In this document: one piece after another, positions 26,359-34,564 of the stretch
How the letters are laid out: each line of letters begins with the position of its first letter
How positions within the stretch are numbered: position 1 is the first letter of the stretch
Source of the DNA: Shimia sp047124445
Lineage (GTDB): Bacteria > Pseudomonadota > Alphaproteobacteria > Rhodobacterales > Rhodobacteraceae
Reading direction: 5' to 3'
NCBI RefSeq assembly: GCF_047124445.1
Contig: NZ_CP138921.1
Span: 1,364,001-1,428,000 of the forward strand
DNA length: 64,000 nt
Program-made: the position numbers and the translations under genes
The notes under the pieces: generated by a model
The model's input: only the letters and a program-made list of their open reading frames with translations
Told to the model about the DNA's origin: nothing
Database searches by the model: none

Positions 26359-27189
26359 TTACCCGTCGCGCATCACCCGCTGACGCTGTTTGCCCAGCCC
26401 CGCGATGCTCAACTCCATCACGTCCCCCGCTTGCAAATAGCGCGGCGGCTTGAATCCCATACCCACACCGGGCGGCGTGCCGGTGGCAATCACATCGCCA
26501 GGATGCAAGGTCATCATTTCGCTGAGATACGAAATAATCTCCGCCACCCCAAACACCATCGACGCGGTCGAGCCGGTCTGCACCCGCTCCCCATTCAGAT
26601 CCAGCGTCAACGCAAGATCCTGCACATCACCCACCTCCTCCGGCGTCACCAGCCACGGCCCCAGCGGTCCAAAGCTGTCGCAGCTTTTGCCTTTGGTCCA
26701 TTGCCCGCCACGCTCGATCTGCAAACTGCGCTCGGACACATCATTGGCGATGGTGTAACCCGCCACATGGCGCAATGCGTCTTCTTTGGAAACATATTTT
26801 GCCGCCTTGCCAATCACCACGGCCAGCTCCACCTCCCAGTCGCCTTTCTCCGACCTGCGCGGCAAGATCACCGGATCGTCCGGGCCCACAATGGCGCTGG
26901 TGGCTTTCATGAACAGAATGGGCTCTTTGGGAATGTCCATGCCCGCTTCTTCGGCGTGGTCGGAATAATTCAGGCCAATGCACAGGTATTTGCCCACCTG
27001 CCCCACCGGCGCGCCCAGTCGCAGGTCCCCTTCCGCCAAGGGCAGGCTTTCCGGGTCGACCTCCGGCAGGTCCGCCAACACGTCGCCAGCCAAATCTGCC
27101 ACCACGCCGGACAAATCCCGCACCTGTCCTGCTTTGTCCAACACGCCGGGCTTCTCCGCCCCACGTTCGCCATACCGCACAAACCGCAT
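26359..27189 (-). CDS. Fumarylacetoacetate hydrolase family protein
   Basis: A 276-residue protein of the FAH / acylpyruvase superfamily. It shows the metal and active-site stretches YCIGLNYSDHAEEAG-like LCIGLNYSDH, the EVELAVVIGKAAKYV strand, NDVSERSLQ, and KSCDSFGPLGPW. The start at MRFVRYGERG has a GGAGG site. Such enzymes cleave 3-acylpyruvates or decarboxylate oxaloacetate-type acids (FAHD1-like), or act on 2-hydroxyhepta-2,4-diene-1,7-dioates. It is not next to hppD, so a role in tyrosine breakdown is not supported. It is divergent from pepF. Confidence 0.87.
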   Translation of the reverse strand: MRFVRYGERGAEKPGVLDKAGQVRDLSGVVADLAGDVLADLPEVDPESLPLAEGDLRLGAPVGQVGKYLCIGLNYSDHAEEAGMDIPKEPILFMKATSAIVGPDDPVILPRRSEKGDWEVELAVVIGKAAKYVSKEDALRHVAGYTIANDVSERSLQIERGGQWTKGKSCDSFGPLGPWLVTPEEVGDVQDLALTLDLNGERVQTGSTASMVFGVAEIISYLSEMMTLHPGDVIATGTPPGVGMGFKPPRYLQAGDVMELSIAGLGKQRQRVMRDG

Positions 27190-27317
27190 CTCAATCCTCC
27201 GTCTTTGACTTGCCACCATGCTCCCGCGCTGCGCAAAGGAGTGCAACCCCCTCTTGAACCTCCCGCCCCGCTCTGCCTATCTGATCCCCAACAGATTTCT
27301 GAACAAAGGCCGCTTCC

Positions 27318-29147
27318 ATGCTGAACCTTCCCTTCCCCGCCCCTGAACTTCTGCGCGATGCAAACGCCTCCTCCGGCGCAAATGAGTTTGGCGACCTGCC
27401 CGAGTGGGACCTGAGCGACCTGTATACAGGTGACGACGCACCAGAACTGACCGCTGATCTGGAGTGGCTTGAAGGCGAATGTGCCGCCTTTGCCGCCGAT
27501 TACGAAGGCAAGTTGGCCGATCTGTCTGCAGCCGACCTGCTGACCTGTGTGCAGCGCAACGAAAAGATCAGCCAGACCTCCGGCCGCATCATGTCCTACG
27601 CCGGCCTGCGCTATTACCAGCTGACCACCGACGCCGAGCGCGCGCAGTTCATGGCCAACATGCAGGAAAAGCTGACCAATTTCTCCACGCCGCTGGTGTT
27701 CTTCACGCTGGAACTCAACCGCATCGAAGACGACAAGCTCTCCGCTGCCTTTGCAGAAAACGCAGAGCTTGCCCGTTACGAGCCGGTCTTTCGCCGCATC
27801 CGCGCAATGAAACCGCACCAGCTGTCTGACGAGCTGGAGAAGTTCCTGCACGATCTTGGCGTGGTCGGCGACGCCTGGGAGCGCCTGTTTGACGAAACCA
27901 TCGCGGGCCTGACCTTCAACGTGAACGGCGAAGAGCTCAACATCGAAGGCACGCTGAATTTCCTGACCGACCCGGACCGCGAAAAACGCGAAGCGGCGGC
28001 GCGGGAATTGGCCGAAGTCTTTGCCGAAAACATCAAAATCTTCGCCCGTGTGCACAACACCGCTGCCAAGGAAAAAGAGGTCATCGACCGCTGGCGCAAC
28101 ATGCCGACCGCACAGACCGGCCGTCACCTGTCCAACGATGTGGAACCTGAAGTGGTTGAGGCCCTGCGCGACGCGGTTGTGGCCGCCTACCCCAAACTCA
28201 GCCACCGCTACTACGAGTTGAAGCGCAAATGGCTCGGTCTGGACGTGATGCAGGTTTGGGACCGCAACGCCCCCCTACCGATGGAAGACCCCACCACCGT
28301 GGATTGGGACACCGCGCAGAAAACCGTGATGGACGCCTACAACGCGTTTGACCCGCGCATGGGCGAACTGGCCGAACCATTCTTCACCAAAGGCTGGATC
28401 GACGCAGGTGTGAAACCCGGCAAAGCCCCCGGCGCCTTTGCGCACCCCACCGTGACCAACGTGCACCCCTATGTGATGCTCAACTACCTTGGCAAACCCC
28501 GCGATGTGATGACCTTGGCGCATGAACTGGGTCACGGCGTGCACCAGGTGCTGGCGGCAGAGCAAGGCGAGATGCTGTCTTCCACCCCGCTGACACTGGC
28601 TGAAACCGCGTCTGTGTTTGGCGAAATGCTCACCTTCCGCGCCATGCTGGACAAGGCCGAAACCCAGGAGCAGCGCAAAATCCTGTTGGCCGGCAAGGTG
28701 GAGGACATGATCAACACCGTGGTGCGCCAGATCGCGTTCTACGACTTTGAATGCAAACTGCACGCCGCCCGTCGCGAAAGCGAACTGACGCCGGAGGACA
28801 TCAACGCCCTGTGGATGTCGGTGCAGGCCGAAAGCCTTGGCGAAGCGTTTGAGTACATGGACGGTTACGAGACCTTCTGGGCCTACATCCCGCACTTCGT
28901 GCATTCGCCGTTCTACGTCTACGCCTACGCCTTTGGCGACGGTCTCGTAAACGCGCTTTATGCGGTTTATGCCGAGGGCGATGAAGGCTTTGAGGACAAA
29001 TACTTCGAGATGCTCAAGGCGGGCGGCTCCAAGCACCACTCCGAACTGCTTGCGCCCTTTGGTCTGGACGCCTCCGATCCAAAGTTCTGGGACAAAGGCC
29101 TAAGCATGATTTCGTCGATGATCGACGAGCTTGAGGCGATGGAGTGA
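27318..29147 (+). CDS. pepF: M3 family oligoendopeptidase F
   Basis: A 609-residue cytosolic zinc metallopeptidase cleaving short peptides. The zinc motif HELGH is in TLAHELGHGVHQVLA, with the downstream glutamate in LTLAETASVFGEML. The N-terminal helical domain and the C-terminal HHSELLAPFGLDASDPKFW are typical of PepF/M3B. An AAAGG site precedes the start. Its stop codon overlaps the GTG start of the next, unknown gene (GTGA). Confidence 0.93.
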   Translation: MLNLPFPAPELLRDANASSGANEFGDLPEWDLSDLYTGDDAPELTADLEWLEGECAAFAADYEGKLADLSAADLLTCVQRNEKISQTSGRIMSYAGLRYYQLTTDAERAQFMANMQEKLTNFSTPLVFFTLELNRIEDDKLSAAFAENAELARYEPVFRRIRAMKPHQLSDELEKFLHDLGVVGDAWERLFDETIAGLTFNVNGEELNIEGTLNFLTDPDREKREAAARELAEVFAENIKIFARVHNTAAKEKEVIDRWRNMPTAQTGRHLSNDVEPEVVEALRDAVVAAYPKLSHRYYELKRKWLGLDVMQVWDRNAPLPMEDPTTVDWDTAQKTVMDAYNAFDPRMGELAEPFFTKGWIDAGVKPGKAPGAFAHPTVTNVHPYVMLNYLGKPRDVMTLAHELGHGVHQVLAAEQGEMLSSTPLTLAETASVFGEMLTFRAMLDKAETQEQRKILLAGKVEDMINTVVRQIAFYDFECKLHAARRESELTPEDINALWMSVQAESLGEAFEYMDGYETFWAYIPHFVHSPFYVYAYAFGDGLVNALYAVYAEGDEGFEDKYFEMLKAGGSKHHSELLAPFGLDASDPKFWDKGLSMISSMIDELEAME

Positions 29148-30031
29148 CGAAGTCACTCGTTAAACGCTACCAGGAAGGAGAGCACGAACAAGTTTGGCGC
29201 GAGCTGGACTTTGCTCTCCTTCCAATCAAAGAACAGTTTGAACTCGGATTTGGAGCTCATCCCAGTCAGGAAGAAACCCACGAAGTCATCACACTGACCT
29301 TTGAAAGAGTGGCGCGAAACGTGGACCGGCTGGTGACGCGCCTGCGCGACATTGGTTACCAATTTGCCTGCGAGGCAGAGGCGAAATCCCCGCATCCCCC
29401 GCGCAGGCCTGCGCTCGCAGCTGCAAAACTGGCCCGCGCCAACTCTCTGGAGCGATTTGACGACCTTGAAGTAACTGGCAGTGGCCCCTTTCCCATTGCC
29501 CTCTCACTGTTTGCGGAGCTGGTTGGCAGCGTCGACCTTCGGCAGCATGTGACCGACGATCAGCTCGACGAGCCCTCGGATCCTATTCTGAAAACACTGG
29601 GTGATTGGGACCCTCTGGAAGTTGATTTTGACTTTCTGCAATACGAGATCGGCGAGGAAGAAGCCGAGCTTCATCCGCTGCCGGAAGGTGGCCTTGCCTT
29701 GCAACCCGCCTTCGCTGGCAGCTTTGAACACAAAGCCAACATCAGCGGCGCATGGAACCCCAACCTACGACTCCCGAGTTATCGCGTGGATCCAATGGTG
29801 TTTGCTGAAGGCATCGCGCTTCCCTTCACGACATATCTGCGTAAAACTTTCGCAAGAGGCGGATTTTTCGGGACGCCGCGTCCCTTTTTTCGAGCCAGAA
29901 GTTTTGGTGATAGATCGGCCTATTACCTGAGCGAAAATAAGTGGCCCAAGTTGAAGGAAGTTGAACCGGGTATCTTCCTGCCCGAACACACATCGTTCGC
30001 CAAACTCGCGCAAGATCTGGAAGCATTTTGA
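29144..30031 (+). CDS. Hypothetical protein coupled to pepF
   Basis: A 295-residue protein of no family I recognise. It starts at a GTG overlapping the pepF stop by 4 bases. The N-terminal 110 residues are charged and helical (QEETHEVITLTFERVARNVDRLVTRL), and the middle is acidic. The C-terminal half has an aromatic-rich core (YRVDPMVFAEGIALPFTTYLRKTFARGGFFGTPRPFF). No signal peptide or membrane segment is seen. The latter half is less GC-rich than pepF. Coupling suggests co-expression, but the gene could be a recent insertion behind a housekeeping gene. Confidence 0.7.
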   Translation: MTKSLVKRYQEGEHEQVWRELDFALLPIKEQFELGFGAHPSQEETHEVITLTFERVARNVDRLVTRLRDIGYQFACEAEAKSPHPPRRPALAAAKLARANSLERFDDLEVTGSGPFPIALSLFAELVGSVDLRQHVTDDQLDEPSDPILKTLGDWDPLEVDFDFLQYEIGEEEAELHPLPEGGLALQPAFAGSFEHKANISGAWNPNLRLPSYRVDPMVFAEGIALPFTTYLRKTFARGGFFGTPRPFFRARSFGDRSAYYLSENKWPKLKEVEPGIFLPEHTSFAKLAQDLEAF

Positions 30032-30134
30032 GCGGGTGATCTCGGAATTGGGAGCACTCTCGGGCCGAAGAGCGCTCCCAACAAGCGGGTCGTGACGACC
30101 GAGCAGAATCGCGCCGTCGTCACAGTGTGCTTGT

Positions 30135-31034
30135 CTAGGCCGCCGCCGAAGCCTTGCCCCAGCTTTTGATGTGCTCTTCGACAGTGGACAGGGTGACGCC
30201 AAAGGTCTCCTCAACGTGTCGCGTATCTATGCACATGTCGTCATCCCCCATTTTGGCCAAAGCACCATACATGTCGGTCAGCATGTGCCCCATGCCCGGA
30301 TTGCCAAAGGCTTCCGCCACCTGCGCCCCCAGTTCTTCCGGGGTTTGCGGCGCAAAGGACACCGGACGATCCACCCAGCCAGACAGCAATTCCGCCAATT
30401 GCCCACCCGTCAGCGGCGCGGGCGTGCCAATTTCAAAATGCTGCCCCGCCAAATCGGGACGGGTCAACGCCGCCACCGCCACACGCGCTTGGTCAAAATG
30501 CGAGGTCCAGGTGACCTTCAGTGTCTCCGGCAGCGGCGGATAGGCCAGAACGCCTTCGGATTTCAGCTGTGGGGTCAGGAAACCCGGCAGAAGGTTTTCC
30601 AGATAGATGGTGGGCTGCAAGACAATGGAAGGAATGCCGCTGTTCAAAACGCCCATCATGCCGCCCGTCATGCCATCAATCATCGTAGAAGACGGGTATC
30701 GGTCACCGGCTGTCCCGCCAGTTGTAAACACCAGCAGCGGCAAGCCAACTTGATGCGCCGCGGTAAAAAACGCGGTCATCCATGTCTGTGGATCCTCCGG
30801 ATTGGTGGGTGCTGGCAGGTGCAGGAAGGCGGCATCCACACCGTCCAGAGCACGGGCAATGGCGTCGACATCATCCAAAGTGGCTGCAAAGGCCTGTGCA
30901 GCGCCATGCATCTCGGAAATCTTGGCAACATCACGCGCAACCGCACGGACAGTCAATCCTTTGGCAAGTGCTTCCTGCACAACAGGGGCACCTTGCGCGC
31001 CGGTGGCGCCAAAAATTGCAACGGTCTGGTTCAT
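30135..31034 (-). CDS. NmrA-like NAD(P)-binding protein
   Basis: A 299-residue atypical SDR. It begins with the NAD(P)-binding motif IFGATGAQGAPVV (residues 7-19) and lacks a YxxxK pair in the usual place, as in the NmrA/HSCARG and quinone-oxidoreductase QorB-like group. The start MNQTVAIFG has a GGAGAA site. It is divergent from an HxlR regulator, a pairing typical of redox- or electrophile-responsive control. It may reduce quinones or serve as a redox sensor (inference). Confidence 0.83.
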   Translation of the reverse strand: MNQTVAIFGATGAQGAPVVQEALAKGLTVRAVARDVAKISEMHGAAQAFAATLDDVDAIARALDGVDAAFLHLPAPTNPEDPQTWMTAFFTAAHQVGLPLLVFTTGGTAGDRYPSSTMIDGMTGGMMGVLNSGIPSIVLQPTIYLENLLPGFLTPQLKSEGVLAYPPLPETLKVTWTSHFDQARVAVAALTRPDLAGQHFEIGTPAPLTGGQLAELLSGWVDRPVSFAPQTPEELGAQVAEAFGNPGMGHMLTDMYGALAKMGDDDMCIDTRHVEETFGVTLSTVEEHIKSWGKASAAA

Positions 31035-31035
31035 A

Positions 31036-31074
31036 GTGGTTCTCCATGGTATGGTGGTTACTGTTGAGAACCAC
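31036..31074. promoter_or_regulatory. Inverted repeat in the NmrA/HxlR divergent promoter
   Basis: GTGGTTCTC (31036-31044) and GAGAACCAC (31066-31074) form a perfect 9-bp inverted repeat 21 bases apart, with a third related copy GTGGTTACT at 31054-31062. The left arm covers the ribosome binding site of the NmrA-like gene. A likely HxlR operator. Confidence 0.5.
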
Positions 31075-31117
31075 ACTTAGGAGACTTGGATTGACGGCAA
31101 AAGGAGGCACTAATTCA

Positions 31118-31540
31118 TTGGATAGGCACACAGAAGTAACCGCCTCTGACATTCAGGCGATGAATGACGGTGTCGATGAATGGGTGGCAAATGAATTCAG
31201 TGGCACCTGTCCGGTGCGCGATGTACTGGATCGTGTTGGCGACAAATGGAGCGTGCTGATTGTGCTGCGTCTGGGGCGCGGGCCGGAACGGTTCCGTGCG
31301 CTTCTCCGGGCCGTCGATGGCATTTCGCAACGCATGTTGACGGTCACTCTGCGAGGATTGGAACGCGACGGCCTTGTGCATCGCGAAGTTTTTGACACCC
31401 GCCCGCCTTCGGTGGAGTACAGCCTGACCCCTTTGGGACAGTCTCTGCTGGTCCACATCACCGGCCTTGCGAATTGGGCACTGGAGCACGAAGCAGACAT
31501 CCAGCAGGCGCAAAAATCCTACACACAAAAACAGGGGTGA
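31118..31540 (+). CDS. HxlR family transcriptional regulator
   Basis: A 140-residue winged-helix protein of the HxlR (MarR-like) family. The family start motif CPVRDVLDRVGDKWSVLIVLRL, with its conserved cysteine, is at about residues 31-52, followed by RFRALLRAVDGISQRMLTVTLRGLERDGLVHREVFDTRPPSVEYSLTPLG. The start is uncertain. The TTG at 31118 has an AAAGGAGG site 10 bases upstream; an ATG 14 codons later has none. The cysteine is often the sensor of electrophiles or oxidants. It probably controls the divergent NmrA-like gene. Confidence 0.85.
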   Translation: MDRHTEVTASDIQAMNDGVDEWVANEFSGTCPVRDVLDRVGDKWSVLIVLRLGRGPERFRALLRAVDGISQRMLTVTLRGLERDGLVHREVFDTRPPSVEYSLTPLGQSLLVHITGLANWALEHEADIQQAQKSYTQKQG

Positions 31541-31627
31541 GTGGGCTAACCGTGCCCGCCACTTGTCATTTAAAGTGAAGGGGACCATGTCATTTACCAC
31601 TCAGGGGTGAAGAGCGAAGGATTTTCC

Positions 31628-32200
31628 ATGGCCGAGATCAAGACCAACAGCGCGCGAATTCAGCGCGTCCGCCGCATCATCATCGCTTACCCCTTTGCGC
31701 TGATTGTGGCGGCCCTCCTGCTCAACTGGCTGCTCGGCGTCTCGCCCGCTGTCCCGGCCTTGCCGACCAAACCCGTTCTGATCGCCCTCACCGTCAGCGC
31801 TATAATGTTGCTGGCCAACCATGTCTGGCTGATGACCAGCACCGAACTCACCCGCCTCAAATTTGGCCTACAGGCCACGCCGGAAGAATGGGCCAAAGCA
31901 GGCAAAGTGGAAACCGAGGCCGACCCGATTGGTACGCGGGAAGTGAAGCGCCACCATGACGCCCATAACAATGCATCCGAGAACACGCTCCACTTCGCAA
32001 TCCTTGCTCCGGCGATGATGTTGATCTCGCCCACAGAAAGCCTGGCGTTCATCTGGATGATTGGATTTGCTCTGGGCCGCCTTGGCCATGCCTACGCCTA
32101 CCTGAGTGGCAAAGACGGTCTGCGCGGTATTTTTATGAGTCTCAGTCTGGTGTCGCTGTTTGGCATGGCCAGCTACTTGGCACTGGCCTTGGTGCACTAG
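31628..32200 (+). CDS. MAPEG family membrane protein
   Basis: A 190-residue protein with four hydrophobic helices (IIIAYPFALIVAALLLNWLLG, LIALTVSAIMLLANHVWLM, LHFAILAPAMMLI, SLSLVSLFGMASYLALALV). The HHDAHNNASENTLHFAILAP segment matches the RxxxNxxE/P motif of MAPEG proteins, the glutathione S-transferase/leukotriene synthase-like membrane family. The start at 31628 has a GAAGGA site. Substrate and glutathione use are not shown. Its stop codon is 3 bases from a flavodoxin gene remnant on the other strand. Confidence 0.8.
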   Translation: MAEIKTNSARIQRVRRIIIAYPFALIVAALLLNWLLGVSPAVPALPTKPVLIALTVSAIMLLANHVWLMTSTELTRLKFGLQATPEEWAKAGKVETEADPIGTREVKRHHDAHNNASENTLHFAILAPAMMLISPTESLAFIWMIGFALGRLGHAYAYLSGKDGLRGIFMSLSLVSLFGMASYLALALVH

Positions 32201-32203
32201 GCC

Positions 32204-32320
32204 TCAAAACACCCCCATCGCCAGTCCGGCACCCAGCACGGTCCCCAATTCAGCACAGCGCACCAATTCCGCAGCGCCAATCGCCTTATTCGCCAAAGTC
32301 GCTATTTTGGTTTGTGGGTC
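32204..32320 (-). pseudogene. Flavodoxin gene remnant (C-terminal 38 codons)
   Basis: The minus strand reads an in-frame tail ending ELGTVLGAGLAMGVF and a stop. It matches the C-terminus of the intact flavodoxin gene 726 bases away, which ends VLGAALGAGLAMGVF. About 40 bases around the shared stop differ by a single base (32199-32238 versus 32925-32964). Upstream of the remnant there is an in-frame stop and no match to the other 370 bases of the gene. This is the surviving end of a tandem copy. Confidence 0.75.
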
Positions 32321-32466
32321 CACAGACTCTCAATTGCGTCTGTGCATCCCGATGGCATCCAAAGGTGTCACTCTTCTTCAGAAACTTCATCGCATCACGA
32401 AACAAGTATTGCGGGAAACATCTCTTTGCTTCACTTTCCCCAAAGTCTATTGGAAAGTCTGCATTT
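32321..32466 (+). promoter_or_regulatory. Upstream region of the first small secreted protein gene
   Basis: 146 bases between the flavodoxin remnant and the ATG at 32467, AT-richer than the flanks. Nothing is recognised beyond a GGAAAG possible ribosome binding site. It corresponds in position to the 171-base spacer before the second paralogue at 33587. Confidence 0.3.
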
Positions 32467-32925
32467 ATGTTACCCATTCTTCGCATTTTACCCCTTACGT
32501 TTGGCCTCGCTGCACCGCTTCACGCGCAATCCCTAGTAGGTGATTGGACCTGCACAGAAAACGCGCCGGACGGCACATCACACTCAACCGTTCGGATGAC
32601 AGACGACGGCAAAAGCTATTGGACAGTGCGTTTTGATGTGCAGGAAGAAGGCACAACAATTGTTGGGGATATCGTGACGAATGGCACCTATAAACTGAAG
32701 GGGACCAAAATCTGGGACAAGCCCCAAAAGATCAAAATCAACTCCCTGACGATGGATGGAATAGACATCTCCAAAGGTCCAATTGCTTGGCTCGTCAAGA
32801 AGGAGTTGAAAAAGGCCAGCAAGACGCCAAGCGAAATTGTGTCCCTGACCAAATCCAATCTGGTGGTACGAACCGAAGGCGTAGACACAAAATGCAAGCG
32901 CGTTGGTAGCCCACCGAGCTCATAA
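32467..32925 (+). CDS. Small secreted protein, paralogue 1 (VG-WTC type)
   Basis: A 152-residue protein with a signal peptide (MLPILRILPLTFGLAAPLHA). The mature protein begins QSLVGDWTC, and a second cysteine lies near the C-terminus (TKCKRV), so one disulfide is possible. The pattern of a WTC opening, a DDGKSYWTVRFDV strand and further beta strands suggests a small lipocalin-like or beta-sandwich periplasmic domain (inference). The paralogue at 33587 opens QSIVGTWTC. It is convergent with flavodoxin, the two stops 4 bases apart. Confidence 0.75.
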   Translation: MLPILRILPLTFGLAAPLHAQSLVGDWTCTENAPDGTSHSTVRMTDDGKSYWTVRFDVQEEGTTIVGDIVTNGTYKLKGTKIWDKPQKIKINSLTMDGIDISKGPIAWLVKKELKKASKTPSEIVSLTKSNLVVRTEGVDTKCKRVGSPPSS

Positions 32926-32929
32926 GGCC

Positions 32930-33415
32930 TCAAAACACCCCCATCGCCAGCCCGGCACCCAGCGCAGCGCCCAGCACTGTACAGCGCTCCAAATCGGCGG
33001 AACCAATCACCTTCTCCGCCAAAATCTCTTCTTCCGTCTGTGCAAAAGTACAGACAATCATCGGTGGCTGCACTTCCTTCAATCGCCACCCCGTCGCAAT
33101 CCGCGCCAACTGCCGCGCCGCGCCGTCACCGTCAGACCCGGCACAGATCATCTGCGCGTAGGGCCGCCCCTCGATCTGCCCCAGCACCGGATAATAACAT
33201 CGGTCAAAAAACTCCTTCATCGCACCGGACAGCGCGGCGAGGTTTTCCGGCGCGCAAAACAGATAGCCGTCCGCCGCCAAAAGATCCTCGGGCATGGCCT
33301 CTTCCGCCCGCAACAGCCGCGCCTCTCCCTCGGCCTGCGCCGCCGCAAAAGCCGCCTCTGCCATTTGCCGACTGCCCCCTGTGCGGGAGTGATAGACAAT
33401 CAAAACCTGCGCCAT
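32930..33415 (-). CDS. Flavodoxin-family NAD(P)H-dependent oxidoreductase
   Basis: A 161-residue flavodoxin-like protein. The FMN phosphate loop HSRTGGSRQMA is at residues 9-19. The isoalloxazine loops are near LFCAPENLAALSGAMKEFFDRCYY and ICAGSDGDGAARQL. It is probably a cytosolic FMN-binding reductase; the electron partner is unknown. It sits between two paralogous secreted-protein genes, and a decayed copy of its 3' end lies 0.7 kb away, so it belongs to a duplicated two-gene unit. Confidence 0.87.
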   Translation of the reverse strand: MAQVLIVYHSRTGGSRQMAEAAFAAAQAEGEARLLRAEEAMPEDLLAADGYLFCAPENLAALSGAMKEFFDRCYYPVLGQIEGRPYAQMICAGSDGDGAARQLARIATGWRLKEVQPPMIVCTFAQTEEEILAEKVIGSADLERCTVLGAALGAGLAMGVF

Positions 33416-33586
33416 GTCCGCCCCTTGGTCGTTGGATCACCGCCACCATAGCCGCGCGCCGGCCCCCGAAACAATCACACTCAACGATTGAAGCACGCCA
33501 CCTCCTGCTCTACGCTTTGCAGGACCAGTCTCTGCGTGTTTTGTGCGCCTGTTGTCCCATACCTGTTGCCCCATAGGAGACCCGAT

Positions 33587-34027
33587 ATGAAAACCCTGTT
33601 TGCCGCCGCAGCCCTTGCCCTCTGCACCGCGCCTTTGGCCTCGGCCCAGTCCATTGTCGGCACCTGGACCTGCGTGCGATCCACCGCAGACAACGACGCC
33701 GTGTCCAACGTGACCTTCACGGACTCAGGCCGCCTGGACGCCCTGGTGAACATCGACTTCCTCGGACTGGGCCAAGAGGTCAACGCGCAGGCGCGCTATC
33801 GGTCCGACTATCAACTGGTCAACAACACGCTCAGCGACACGCCGGTCTCTGCCTACGTCAGCAAACTCACCATCGACGGGCAAGACGCCCGGCGCAGCGA
33901 GCACGCCGAAAGCCTGCGCCAAGCCCTATTGGAAAACAGCGATGCCAGCGCCAAGGTGACCTTCACCTCGGACCGCTACATGATCCTGTCTGCGGACACA
34001 GCGCCGATCAACTGCGTCCGCATGTAA
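33587..34027 (+). CDS. Small secreted protein, paralogue 2 (VG-WTC type)
   Basis: A 146-residue protein with a clear signal peptide (MKTLFAAAALALCTAPLASA) and a TAGGAG ribosome binding site. The mature protein opens QSIVGTWTC and ends INCVRM, with the same first and last cysteine positions as the paralogue at 32467. The middle sequences have diverged strongly. Function unknown. It lies divergent from flavodoxin and convergent with the RcnB-like gene. Confidence 0.78.
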   Translation: MKTLFAAAALALCTAPLASAQSIVGTWTCVRSTADNDAVSNVTFTDSGRLDALVNIDFLGLGQEVNAQARYRSDYQLVNNTLSDTPVSAYVSKLTIDGQDARRSEHAESLRQALLENSDASAKVTFTSDRYMILSADTAPINCVRM

Positions 34028-34036
34028 ACCCGCGCC

Positions 34037-34396
34037 TTACTTCAGCAGATCCCCGACAATACCCACGGCATCCACCACGGTGGACAGGTCATCGGTCACC
34101 TCTAGGATTTCATCATCCACGCGGATGTAGCGGTTACCTTTGCCCGGGGCCTTCAGGTTCCATTTGTCCAGATCGCCGATATCGTCCCATTTCAGATCGG
34201 TTGGCAGTTTCGCACCACGCGTGTAGCGCTTGATCTGTCCCGGCGGGATCACCTTGCCATTGCCCTTGCCCGGTTTGTCGATCTTCACCTTGTTGCCTTT
34301 ACCTTGCCCCCCTTTGTCCTTGGCCAGGGCCATATCGGCGGCAAACAGGCTCACGGACACCGCAAAGGCCGCTGTCAAAACATGCTTCAAAATCAT
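34037..34396 (-). CDS. RcnB-like periplasmic protein
   Basis: A 119-residue protein with a signal peptide (LKHVLTAAFAVSVSLFAADMALA), a Lys/Gly-rich linker (KDKGGQGKGNKVKIDKPGKGNGK) and a C-terminal domain. The domain pattern, KRYTRGAKLPTDLKW... through RYIRVDDEILEV... and IVGDLL, resembles the RcnB/CigR family (nickel/cobalt homeostasis or virulence-related). The ATG at 34396 is preferred, with GAGAGG upstream. It lacks the metal-binding histidines one might expect, so metal homeostasis is only a family guess. Confidence 0.65.
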   Translation of the reverse strand: MILKHVLTAAFAVSVSLFAADMALAKDKGGQGKGNKVKIDKPGKGNGKVIPPGQIKRYTRGAKLPTDLKWDDIGDLDKWNLKAPGKGNRYIRVDDEILEVTDDLSTVVDAVGIVGDLLK

Positions 34397-34564
34397 CCTA
34401 TGTCCTCTCAACAGGCTCTAATGCCAAGAACACTCTCACGATTGACCCCAATCTCAAAGCCCGACCTCTAGCCCACGCAAAAAACCGCTCTCGCCACGTC
34501 AACCTTTGACAAACACGCCGCGGCTCCTAGGCTGCGACCAAGCACACGCATTGGGGGAGAGCAC

